64,000 nucleotides of DNA, taken from contig CAJNOJ010000231.1 in assembly GCA_905250025.1 (NCBI GenBank), forward strand, positions 100,836-164,835. Direction: 5' to 3'. The stretch's first letter is position 1. Every line of letters begins with the position of its first letter. Made by a program: the position numbers and the translations under genes. Positions 1 to 10,561 of this stretch are shown here, in pieces. The notes under the pieces are model-generated. The model was not told the origin of the DNA, ran no database searches, and was given only the letters and a program-made list of their open reading frames with translations. The DNA is from Adineta ricciae. Its lineage: Eukaryota; Rotifera; Eurotatoria; Adinetida; Adinetidae.

Positions 1-1185
1 GTCCTATATGAAAAATAAGTAAAACTAGTTTCAAACTAATCGATGTGATCAGTTTTGGTGATAGCGATGACGTGGGAGCTGTTAGACATCCATAGTATCG
101 TTGTACTTCAGCAATGTCGATCGAACTCATGCCGACTCGTTGTCCTAACGTTGACGTGATATTTCTTTTTGCTATGATAGTTGGTTGCCCGTTCGATGTA
201 AATGCATTTCCTGCGTAATGCATCACTGATCCATAGTCATACGGTAATCCAAGCGAATCAATGTCGTCCACACTATACTTCGCAAAATTGAATTCCGTGC
301 CTGTGAATACATAAAGATTTGCCATTAAACAGAAGTTTTTTTCATGATTATTTACCATTGATAATGTTTTCCCATTGAATAGAAACATAGTCGTCTCGAT
401 CCGGGCGAGATTGTTCATGGAAAAATCCTAGAAGAATCAATAGAAAAGATTGATCTAATCCAAACGAGCATGTTCATGTCTACCTAGGATATGAAGCAGT
501 TCATGTTGAATAATTCCTGTTATCATACATGTGTATGGCGGTGCATACATTAACGTTAAAGTACGATTTAACGTAAAGTTTTGTAGATAACCAACCTAGA
601 GGAAAATTAAGAATATTTTAACGCTTATTATTGTTGAAAAAAATCGATTACGTGAGCTGAGCAACCAGTGCCATTTTTAATTGTGATGAATATGGGATCG
701 GTATTGGTTTTGGGTCGAAATTGAATACACATACGATCGTTAACTTTCGTCAAATTCTCCATTCGTCGCATCGCGTCAAGTATCAATGCAGAATGGTTTG
801 ATACTAAACAGAAATAAGTGAGAAGATGACAATGATGCTATTCCATTAAATACAAATGGATGACGTCATATCGTAAGGAATAACACCACTGGGCCAATGT
901 TGCCATGTGGGTCGACTGGCTGCGCCCTTTGTTGCTGCATCTTCAGGAAAAACCATATCACCTTGGTAATGTCCACCTGAAACACAAGATCAGTAGAAAA
1001 ATTTCTAATCTAAAAATAATTTACCCATCTGTTCTGGATTAACGGGATGTTTTTTCTATCGGAATAGATATTCTGTCCATTTTTAATACAATATCGATAG
1101 ATACTCTTACTTCAACTGTCGGCACTGCATCCAGCGAATTGGGATAAAACGTAGTGAGTATGATGAAGGCGACCAACCACTTCAT
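1..1185 (-). CDS. Astacin-family zinc metalloprotease, haplotype Y, 3' end cut by window edge
   Basis: Secreted zinc endopeptidase of the astacin (M12A) family. Spliced by hand: exons 1111-1185, 1025-1055, 854-976, 652-803, 484-595, 356-427 and <1-300, all with GT-AG introns of 48-56 nt. The ATG at 1185 opens a signal peptide ([10 protein letters not shown]...). A short propeptide containing VNPEQMGGHYQGD follows, then the mature N-terminus WPSGVIPYD. The zinc site [19 protein letters not shown] is split by the intron at 428-483, inside the Gly codon. The Met-turn SVMHY lies in the last exon. By comparison with the intact copy at 7015-8225, only about 26 nt of the last exon fall outside the window. 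The two copies differ by a few per cent, for example A versus D after SVMHY. The F-box gene lies upstream on the same strand. Identification is firm; the substrate is unknown. Confidence 0.9.
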
Positions 1186-1470
1186 TGTTGAGAGAGAAAA
1201 TACAAAATAAAACCAAACTTTTCGAAAGCATCTGTTCTTATACGAGCTCGAAAAAGTTCTTTAAACGTTTTATGCATGTCATAGAACACTTGATCCGATC
1301 GCATCTTTTCACCATGTCATTAAATCTACAGGTAGCTTTTACAACATCCAGCCGTCATATCATCGTTATCCATGATCAATAAAAATCGTATCCATGTCAT
1401 CTTGTACAGAGAATCCACTCTGCTCGAAAATTTAGCTTGAATTCCTGTGTGATTAATCCTTGAAAAACAA

Positions 1471-1476
1471 TTTATT
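1471..1476 (-). promoter_or_regulatory. Candidate poly(A) signal AATAAA of the F-box gene (Y)
   Basis: On the minus strand AATAAA lies about 50 nt after the stop codon of the F-box gene. The same hexamer is conserved at 8510-8515 after the X copy. Confidence 0.4.
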
Positions 1477-1525
1477 TAAATATGACTTCTACTATTTGAC
1501 AACAACAATATAAAAAAACATAGAA

Positions 1526-3257
1526 TCATTTCCATTTTATGTAAATCTCGTTCTTGGCTTTCTCGATGATATAACCATCAAGTAACTTATGTTCATCGAT
1601 CATTTTTGTTAAGTTTTCAATGACATTCTGTTCGAACTTTTCGAGTGTAAACGACAGAGTTCGAAGAGAATTGTCTATTTTCGGTTTAATATCCGTTAAA
1701 ATCAGTCCAACCATCGATTCTGCATGCCGATAATCATTACATTTGACTTGAAGATGACCAATACGAGAAGATATAAGTATTAAAAAGAACAGATCGACCA
1801 TTTGTTCCATTTTACGAAGAAAAATTTTCTCCAGACATTTCGTATGAAACATAAGACTTATCAGTCGAAGTTCGTCCTCTGATATATAAGATTGGTCAGA
1901 GAAATACAATGTTAATAATGTTAATGTCTTAACATCCGGTAAGAGAATGAGAATTTCATTCAATTTTTCCAAGGTGACCATCGATGAAAACTCTAAGTGA
2001 TGAATTTGCGTGACAGTTAAGGCATGATGAATGTATTCAATAATGGTAATCGTTTTTGTCCAATATTCAGGGGATGAGTTCGCTACCTTGAACTTGACAG
2101 ATTTTGATAAGTCGACCGATTTTGCAGCATAGTCATACCATTTTGGTCTAGACAAACACAAAATACAGATGATAATGCGAGGAAAGTTTCATTTTTACTT
2201 ACCGGTATGGTTGAATCGAATAGATCAAATCTGTACAATCGTTCTCTACTTTGAATACCCATTGTCGTTCGAGCCAAAAGGCTGAACTAAATTGATTTTG
2301 ATCTCCTAAATACATCGGTGTGTCATAGTTTTCGGAGAAATACACATAGTATTTAAAATAGAATTTCTCCAATTGAGGTAAGTTTTCCTGGAGAAAATAT
2401 TCCCATCGATATGCGTCGAGATAGAGTATGTCATCGTGATGAATATCCAATGATAAAGAGTTTAATTGTCTTGACGGTAGTTTCTTGATGAAAATTTCGA
2501 ACTCATCATAGGACATTTGATAAATCTCAATCGAGACTGTTCTTAAACTGGTTAATTTCATTGCTTCGATTGCTTTCAAATCTACATCCTTAGTGATCGG
2601 ATTCCATAACTTCAAATGTCGAACTTTGGGTGTGTATGATAAGACGGTAAAAAGATCCTTGGCACAACAAGGATGATCCATATTCAAATATTCGATTGAT
2701 GTAAACTGCTGCGCAGTTGGTATTGCCAATGGAATAGTGATATTGAAATCGTTGGAATCAGCTGCTCTGTATTTGAGATACTTCAATTTGGGTAAATTAA
2801 GTATCAATTGATAGATTTCGGCTTGATTTCCTATTTCAGTCGAAAGGTCGACCGTTAGTGCGATAAAACGTGGTAACGAAGACAAATGATAAAGAAGTGG
2901 TAGTAAAGATTCTAATTCGATTGAATAAAGAGCCAATGATTGAAGATGTTGAAATGATTGATCAAAATTGATTGTCAGAGCGATCAGTTGCGTATTTTCG
3001 AGGCTCGAGGAATGAATCGACACAATTTGATGCTGATGATAACAAAGAATATCGGTATAATTGTCGAGAAAGATTCTCTTTGCTCGATCATCGATATCAT
3101 TGTCATTTAAATTCAATCGTGTTAAAGGCGAACTGAGAAGTGATTGAAAACGATTGTTAAGATTTGAAAATGCATGGAAAATGACGTATCCTTCAAGATA
3201 GTCGAAGATTTCACAAAAAATTTCGTCAGATAAATCTTCGATCATGGTTATCGACAT
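1526..3257 (-). CDS. F-box protein with leucine-rich C-terminal region, haplotype Y
   Basis: Two exons (2203-3257 and 1526-2147) around a 55 nt GT-AG intron give 558 residues. The ATG at 3257 is preferred over the TTG 33 nt upstream. Residues about 6-50 form an F-box (IEDLSDEIFCEIFDYLEG, then LNNRFQSLL), the SKP1-binding motif of SCF ubiquitin ligases. The rest is rich in regularly spaced Leu/Ile, like degenerate leucine-rich repeats that would bind a substrate; none is canonical. Bdelloids carry many such F-box genes. It lies between astacin (downstream) and ART-TPR (upstream), all on the minus strand. The intact counterpart is at 8563-10295. The F-box call is good; the target is unknown. 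Confidence 0.85.
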
Positions 3258-3523
3258 CACTGAATGTGTATAAAATGTTATCGAAATCAATTGTTATTTT
3301 CTGCATAGACCGCCGATTCTATTTAGACTATACCAAAACGCGTCCACACATGTATTGCACTCTATGAATATTCTATTTCGTCTGAATTCTCTTGCGTTCT
3401 GTACAAACTCTTTACATGTAGTCAAACATATTTGGATCTAGTCTGGATTAACATTGTATAATATTTATCTTTCAACAAGATGGCGGTAGAAATATAGAGA
3501 AAAGGAAAAGTAAAACTGTTCAG

Positions 3524-4619
3524 TTATTGTTCCTTGCGCAGTCGTTCCACTAAATCTTCGTAGAGTTTTATTTTCGATAAGTCCGAACTAAAAGCTAAAC
3601 GAGCAATAACAAGGGACCGTTCAGCATTGCTAATAGCTGCAGAAAGATTTTTAAGATCTTCATACGCTCTGGCTGTGTTGTAGTACATGATAGCCATTGA
3701 CTGATGGTTGGGCGAGGGCAACGTTTCTTGAATTCTGAGTGATTTTTCATACCATTCAATAGCTGATGTTTTATCTTCCATTGATGAGTAGATTGAAGCA
3801 ATGCCGCTATAGAGTGGGACTAACAATGGATCGTTCGAAGAGAGCTTCTTCTCTCGAATGGCAACTGCTTTTTTGTAGTATTTGAGAGCCTGTTGTCGAT
3901 CTTCGATAGCATTGTATGCAACAGCAAGATTGTTGTAGTTAGTCGCTAGATTAAGTTCATCTCTTGAAGGTGATCTTTCACGAATCGTAGCTGCCTCTGC
4001 ATAAAAAGATATTGCACTGGTATAATCCTCCATGTCAAAATATACCGAAGCGATATTGTTGTAAGTTGATGCTAGCGTCAAATCATCGGACGGCAGACTC
4101 TGTTTACGAATAGCCAGTGCTTTCTGGTGATAATGTAAAGCATTAGATTTATCGTCTATAGACGTGTAAACGTTGCCGATATTGTTATAATTAGTGGCCA
4201 AGTCGAGATTAGCAGTCGCAGAAGAACTTTCACTAATAGCAATAGATTTCTTATAGAATTGAATCGCTTTTGTGTATTGTTTTAATAAATTATATTGTGC
4301 TGCAATGCTAGTACAGTTTGTAGCTAATACTAAATCGTTTACAGGAAGGAGCTTTTCTCGAATATTTAATGCTTTCTCGTAATATTGAAGAGCATTTGAC
4401 GCATCGTTCATCCAACTATAAGCAACTGCTGTATTATTATAGTTGGTTGCCAGTTCGGCCTCATCTCGCGATGCGCTGCCTTCTCGTATTGTTGCTGCCT
4501 TCTTGTAGAATAAAACAGCATTCGAATAGTCCTTCATATCGAAATATACAGAGGCAATACTGTTGTTGGTTGATGCAAGTGTTGGATCATCAGACGATAG
4601 TTGTCGTTCTCGAATAGTC
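3524..4619 (-). CDS. ART-TPR protein A, C-terminal TPR segment (haplotype Y, partial)
   Basis: 365 residues of back-to-back 42-residue tetratricopeptide repeats of the kinesin-light-chain type (TNYNNIAVAYSWM.D..NALQYYEKAL.IRE). They end at TAA 3524-3526 in a short basic tail. The frame is cut at the N at 4620; the GH43 reading frame beyond it is a different contig. This piece continues gene A (13380-16426) after a missing stretch. Alignment to the X copy predicts 171 nt, which would give an intact 1437-residue protein (3047+171+1096 nt, a multiple of 3). The first two and last three TPRs are nearly identical to X (10562-11657), but the middle ones differ strongly. Confidence 0.85.
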
Positions 4620-4620
4620 N
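4620..4620. other. Single-N contig join, haplotype Y to X
   Basis: The frame on the left is a TPR protein and on the right a GH43-like enzyme. Their apparent fusion through the N is an assembly effect. Confidence 0.85.
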
Positions 4621-5330
4621 GCTCCACCTTCAACGAACGTTTGGCCAAAGAATCCACTATTGAATTCTTTTCCGAGTGAACTAAGATAATCATCCGTAAG
4701 TTTTTCGATCGACATCAGATGATCTGGTTTATATACCGATGCGTCGATATGTGCATTGTATATAATATAAGCGTCACCATTGGTATCCTGAAAAAGATTT
4801 AGATCACCTGTATTTTCCCATGCCAAAGTGGTGACTTTGTCAGTTACAAGTTGAAAAGGACCTTGCGATGTATCGGCTATGGCTACAGCACACTGTGACT
4901 GCGAGACCCCTGTGCCACTTGCAGGAAGAAAGTTAAACCACATGACCCATTTGTTTGTTTTTCGATTTGGTAAAACGCGAGGACCGAACATAATACCGGG
5001 CGTTTTCATGGACGACATTTGAAAAACATAGCCACGAAATGTCCACACGGAAAGATCTGGCGAGGTATATAGGCTAACGTTATGATTGAGTTGAAATCCA
5101 CATCCACCGACATGCCAAACAGTGCATCCTGATGGTCCTGGCGGTTCTTTACATAGACCATAACTTGCACCATAGTAATAATAAAGACCAGCGTAAAGGA
5201 AAACATTGCCATCGTGCGCATCAAGAATTGATTCATTTGTATCTCGACGAGGAATAACATTGCTAATCGTTACGTTACGACAAGCAATGCCATTAAATAT
5301 TGTAATCAACAAAACGATAAACAACACCAT
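4621..5330 (-). CDS. GH43-like secreted glycoside hydrolase, N-terminal 236 residues
   Basis: The ATG at 5330 opens a signal peptide (MVLFIVLLITIFNGIAC). A five-bladed beta-propeller pattern of glycoside hydrolase family 43 follows. Three expected catalytic acids can be placed. The base Asp is in ILDAHDGNVFLYAGLYYYYG. The pKa-setting Asp is in GDLNLFQDTNGDAYIIYN. The acid Glu is in FVEG, just before the contig end at 4620. The GDLNLF context resembles exo-beta-1,3-galactanase-type members, but subfamily is a guess. The C-terminal half is lost at the gap. It would act outside the cell or in the digestive lumen on plant or algal polysaccharide. A horizontally acquired origin is plausible in bdelloids but not shown here. 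Confidence 0.75.
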
Positions 5331-7014
5331 ACTGTTCGTTCTGTCGTGTCTCTTTTTTATTTATTTTTTCTCTCAATCGTTTCATCGTGTATCTCAGCAG
5401 CGCTATACTTATCAAACCAAGTAAACACACCTTTTTTTTTTATCTTTCAACAATTGCATAAGGTTTTGCACGGCTTCGACTATTTACTAACAGAAATTGA
5501 AAAGTCAATTCAATGAAGAAACCAAGAGACTTTTAACGACGAAAATCATGTCTTCCGACAAGGAAAGCTCTAAGCATCAGTCAGAGCACACAGTTTCATA
5601 TATAATTCTCTACTGGTTTCGTAAGACTTCTCGTTCACGTTGAGTATTCGTTGATTGTATATGTACGTGTTTGTTCTGCCATAATATGGCAACTATTATT
5701 GAAGAAGTTTTTGTTATTCTCTATATCTAGTTTTTCTTGGTTGACAAAATTATGCGAATGTTTCCAGAATTAGTATTAATGAAATAATAACGAAGTCTTT
5801 TTATCAAGCGATTCACTCATCGCTTATGTTCGATCAAAGAACGATGATAGTCAAAAGAGAAATCTAGAGCTTTGCCTACGAAACCGGATTGCGAAAAAAT
5901 GCATGTTCAGCCACATCATTACAATTAGTTTCTTGTGTTAGGAGAAGAAAAAGAATCGTAAAGACGAGACGATTTACAAGGGTACAAAAGGATCACTAGA
6001 GAAAGAACGGAATAGGATGATCATATTTGGTTGAAACTAGGAAAGTCTTATGCTAATAAGCTCGGATCCGAGACAGTCATTCGTCATATGTAAGTCCTTG
6101 TGAAATGATAACCAAGAACCGAAACGACCTGATCGGTGAAGGTAGTTCCCGTATTATCTACAGAAATCTTTGTCGACTCATAGTAGTGCGTTTTTGCTAC
6201 ATCATTAAATCGCCATAATGGAGAAATATAGACCAAATATCGATGGATGAATGATTGTATCTGCTCGCTGAAATATATGCTGCTTGAGTATCATTGAGTA
6301 TAAATATCGAAATATCGATCAAAGGAAGGACATCTTTGTTCGATGCGACTCCGAGAGCATCAATAGACCACTAGTAATACCCATGTGCCATTACGAGATC
6401 TTCTAATTGCTTCAATTGTCAGCGTGGTCTCAGGATGCTCGTGCTTGTGTCAGGTATGGAAATGCCACGATATAGTGACCTAAAGAGAGTACCCGATAGC
6501 AATTAAGAAGTATCTATGTCGAACGTCTCACATGTTGAAAAATTGTGGCAGATAGAAAGATCTCGATACATCAAATTGCTTCGTGTATTTGCATAAAACG
6601 ACGGTTTCGGTTATATATTTCTTTGTAAAAAAAACGGCTATACGTGACAATTATCCATCAGATATTCTAGAATTTATTTCGATGCGTCAAACGGACGAAT
6701 CGGCAAGTTGAGCCAGTGAGTATGCTACTACGTACACGCAAACAGCCCAGAGAGATGCATCGAATTGTTCTATTTGCTACGATATCATCTATACTTGTGG
6801 CTTGCCATATGCATCATTTTCAATCATGTTCTTCTTTATATAACCACCAACCTATCATTATCGGATATCTTGAACATTTATTGGGTTTGCGCGCTCGGTG
6901 CTGATGTCTTCGACAACATTTCAGTTTACAAATTCATTCAAAATAAAGGTTGTGAATGTCGTCAGTTGTAAATCAAGAACTGATAGACATCAGAATATTA
7001 AGAGTCAAATGTAT
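5331..7014. other. Intergenic, no supported gene
   Basis: AT-rich sequence between GH43 and astacin of haplotype X. Only short open frames are present. One at 6765-6971 (+) is hydrophobic, but it matches nothing I can defend. No Y counterpart is in the window. Confidence 0.5.
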
Positions 7015-8225
7015 TTATTTGACAAAATCAACACAAGACAGTCCTATATGAAAAATAAGTAAAACTAGTTTCAAACTAATCGATGTGATCGATTTTGGTG
7101 ATAGCGATGGCGTGGGAGCTGTTAGACATCCATAGTATCGTTGTACTTCAGCAATGTCGATTGAACTCATGCCGACTCGTTGTCCTAACGTTGACGTGAC
7201 ATTTCTTTTTGGTATGATAGTTGGCTGCCCGTTCGATGTAAATGCATTTCCGTCGTAATGCATCACTGATCCGTAGTCATACGGTAATCCAAGCGAATCA
7301 ATGTCGCCCTCACTATACTTCGCAAAATTAAATTCCGTACCTGCGAATACATAAAAATTTTCCATTAAACAGAACCTTTTTTTCATGATTACGTACCATT
7401 GATAATGTTTTCCCATTGAATAGAAACATAGTCGTCTCGATCGGGACGAGATTGTTCATGGAAAAATCCTAGAAGAATCAACAGAAAAGATTGATCTTAT
7501 CCCAACAAGCATGTTTATGTCTACCCAGGATATGAAGCAGTTCATGTTGAATAATTCCTGTTATCATACATGTATATGGCGGTGCATACATTAACGTTAA
7601 AGTACGATTTAACGTAAAGTTTTGTAGATAACCAACCTAGAGAAAAGTTAAGAATATTTTAACGTCTTTTATTGTTGAAAAAATCGATTACGTGAGCTGA
7701 ACAACCAGTGCCATTTTTAATTGTGATGAATATGGGATCGGCATTGGTTTTGGGTCGAAATTGAATACACATCCGATCGTTAACTTTCGTCAAATTCTCC
7801 ATTCGCCGCATCGCGTCAAGTATCAACGCAGAATGATTTGATACTAAACAGAAATAGGTGAGAAGATGACAATGATGCTGTTCCATTAAATACAAATAGA
7901 TGACGTCATATCGTAAGGAATAACACCACTGGGCCAACGTTGCCATGTGGGTCGACTGGCTGCTCCCTTTGTCGCTGCGTCTTCAGGAAAAACCATATCA
8001 CCTTGGTAATGTCCACCTGAAAGGCAAGATCAGTAGAAAAATTTCTAATCCAAAAATAATTTACCCATCTGTTCTGGATTAACGGGATGTTTTTTCTATC
8101 GGAATAGATATTCTATCCATTTTCAATACAATATCGAAAGGTACTCTTACTTGTACTGTCGGCACTGCATTCAGCGAGTTGTGATAAAACGTAGTGAGTA
8201 TGATGAAGGTAACCAACCACTTCAT
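7015..8225 (-). CDS. Astacin-family zinc metalloprotease, haplotype X, complete
   Basis: Seven exons: 8151-8225, 8065-8095, 7894-8016, 7692-7843, 7525-7636, 7397-7468, 7015-7340. The introns are 55, 48, 50, 55, 56 and 56 nt. The sum is 891 nt, 296 residues. Signal peptide about 1-20; propeptide with NPEQMGGHYQGD; mature start near [10 protein letters not shown]. Zinc ligands are in [19 protein letters not shown] and the Met-turn is SVMHYD. Cys residues suit astacin disulfides (GCSAHVG). The mini-exon 8065-8095 (31 nt) is needed to keep frame and supplies the propeptide core. The C-terminus is hydrophobic ([14 protein letters not shown]) and could be a membrane or GPI tail; there are no CUB or EGF domains. 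The catalytic set is complete, so this copy should be active. Confidence 0.92.
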
Positions 8226-8562
8226 TGTTGAGAGAGAAAATACAAAATAAAACCAAACTGTTCGATAGCATCTGTCCTTATAAGAGCTCGATAAAGTCCT
8301 TTAAACGTTTTATATATGTCATAGAACACTTGATCCGATCACATCTTTCACCATGTCATTATATCTACAGGTAGCTTTTACAACATCCAACCATCATATC
8401 ATCGTTATCCATGATCAATAAAAATCGTATTTATGTCATCTTGCACTGAGAACCTACTCTGCTCGAAAATCTAACATGAATTCCTTCATGATTAATCCTT
8501 GAAAAACAATTTATTTAAATATGATTTCTACTATTCGACAACAACAATATAAAAAAATAGAA

Positions 8563-10295
8563 TCATTTCCATTTTATGTAAATCTCGTTCCTGGCTTTCT
8601 CGATGATATAATTATCAAGTAACGTACGTTCATCGATCATTTTTGTTAATTTTTCAATGACATTCTGTTCGAACTTTTCGAGTGTAAACGACAGAGTTCG
8701 AAGAGAATTGTCCACTTTCGGTTTAATATCCATTAAAATCAGTCCAACCATCGATTCTGCATGCCGATAATCAATACACTTGACTTGAAGATGACCGATA
8801 CGAGAAGATATAAGTATTAAAAAGAACAGATCGACCATTTGTTCCATTTTACGAAGAAAAATTTTCTCCAGACGTTTCGTATGAAACATAAGACTTATCA
8901 GTCGAAGTTCGTCCTCTGATATATACGATTGGTCAGAGAAATACAATGTTAATAATGTTAATGTCTTAACATCCGGTAAGAGAATGAGAATTTCATTTAA
9001 TTTTTCCAAGGTGACCATCGATGAGAACTCTAAGTGATGAATTTGTGTCACAGTTAAGGCATGGTGAATGTATTCAATAATGGTAATCGTTTTTGTCCAA
9101 TATTCAGGGGATGAGTTCGCTACCTTGAACTTGACAGATTTCGATAAATCGACCGATTTTGCACCATAGTCATACCATTTTGGTCTGGACGAACAGAAAA
9201 TACAGATGATAATGCGAGGAAAGTTTCAATTTTTACTTACCGGTATGGTTGAATGGAATAGATCAAATCTGTACAATCGTTTTCTACTTTGAATACCCAT
9301 TGTCGTTCGAGCCAAAAGGCTGAACTAAATTGATTTTGATCTCCTAAATACATCGGTGTGTCGTAGTTTTCGGAGAAATACACATAGTATTTAAAATAGA
9401 ATTTTTCCAATTGAGGTAAGTTTTCCTGTAGAAAATATTCCCATCGATATGCGTCGAGATAGAGTATGTCATCGTGATGAATATCCAATGATAATGAGTT
9501 TAATTGTCTTGACGGTAGTTTCTTGATGAAAATTTCGAACTCATCATAGGACATTTGATAAATCTCAATCGAGACTGTTCTTAAATTGGCTAATCTCATT
9601 GCTTCGATTGCTTTCAAATCCACATCTTTAGTGATCGGATTCCACAACTTCAAATGCCGAACTTTGGGTGTGTATGATAAGACGGTAAAAAGATCCTTGG
9701 CACAACAAGGATGATCCATATTCAAATATTCGATTGATGTAAACTGTGGCGCAGTTGGTATTGCCAATGGAATAGTGATATTGAAATCGTTGGAATCAGC
9801 TGCTCTGTACTTGAGATACTTCAATTTGCGTAAATTAAGCATCAATTGATAGATTTCGGCTTGATTTCCTATTTCAGTCGAAAGGTCGACCGTTAGTGCG
9901 ATAAAACGTGGTAATGAAGACAAATGATAAAGAAGTGGTAGTAAAGATTCTAATTCGATTGAATAAAGAGCCAATGATTGGAGATGTTGAAATGATTGAT
10001 CAAAATTGATTGTCAGAGCGATCAGTTGCGTATTTTCGAGGCTCGAGGAATGAATCGACACAATTTGATGCTGATGATAACAAAGAATATCGCTATAATT
10101 GTCGAGAAAGATTCTCTTTGCTCGATCATCGATATCATTGTCATTTAAATTCAATCGTGTTAATGGTGAACTGAGAAGTGATTGAAAACGATTGTTAAGA
10201 TTTGAAAATGCATGAAAAATAATGTATCCTTCAAGATAGTCGAAGATTTCACAAAAAATTTCGTCAGATAAATCTTCGATCGTGGTTATCGACAT
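8563..10295 (-). CDS. F-box protein with leucine-rich C-terminal region, haplotype X
   Basis: Exons 9241-10295 and 8563-9184 flank a 56 nt intron and encode 558 residues, the same length and splice positions as the Y copy at 1526-3257. F-box near the N-terminus (IEDLSDEIFCEIFDYLEG). About 3 per cent of residues differ from Y, mostly conservative, and no frame damage is seen. This fits two functional alleles under constraint. Probable role: SCF substrate adaptor. The stop is TGA at 8563-8565, with AATAAA at 8510-8515. Confidence 0.85.
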
Positions 10296-10561
10296 CACTG
10301 AATGTGTATAAAATGTTATCGAAATCAATTGTTATTTTCTGCATAGACGGCCGATTCTATTTAGACTATACCAAAACGCGTCCACAGATGTACTGCACTC
10401 TATGAATATTCTATCTCGTCTGAATTCTCTTGCGTTCTGTACAAACTCTTTATATGTAGTCAAACATATTTGGATCTAGTCTGGATTAACATTGTATAAT
10501 ATTTATCTTTCAACAAGATGGCGGTAGAAATATCGAAAAAAGGAAAAGTGGAACAGTTCAG

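Noticed and set aside
3257-3290. Upstream start for the F-box protein (MISITFYTHSV...)
   Set aside because: The codon is TTG. An ATG follows 33 nt later, just before the F-box, in both copies.
4590-4693. Fusion of GH43-like enzyme with TPR protein
   Set aside because: The frames meet only through the N at 4620, a contig join.
6716-6971. Hydrophobic plus-strand frames faintly like a Patched/Dispatched membrane segment
   Set aside because: Too short, low complexity, and no second haplotype or neighbouring exon to support it.
7510-7560. Apparent E-to-K change in the astacin zinc motif ([12 protein letters not shown])
   Set aside because: The residues after HILG are intron. The spliced motif is normal in both copies.
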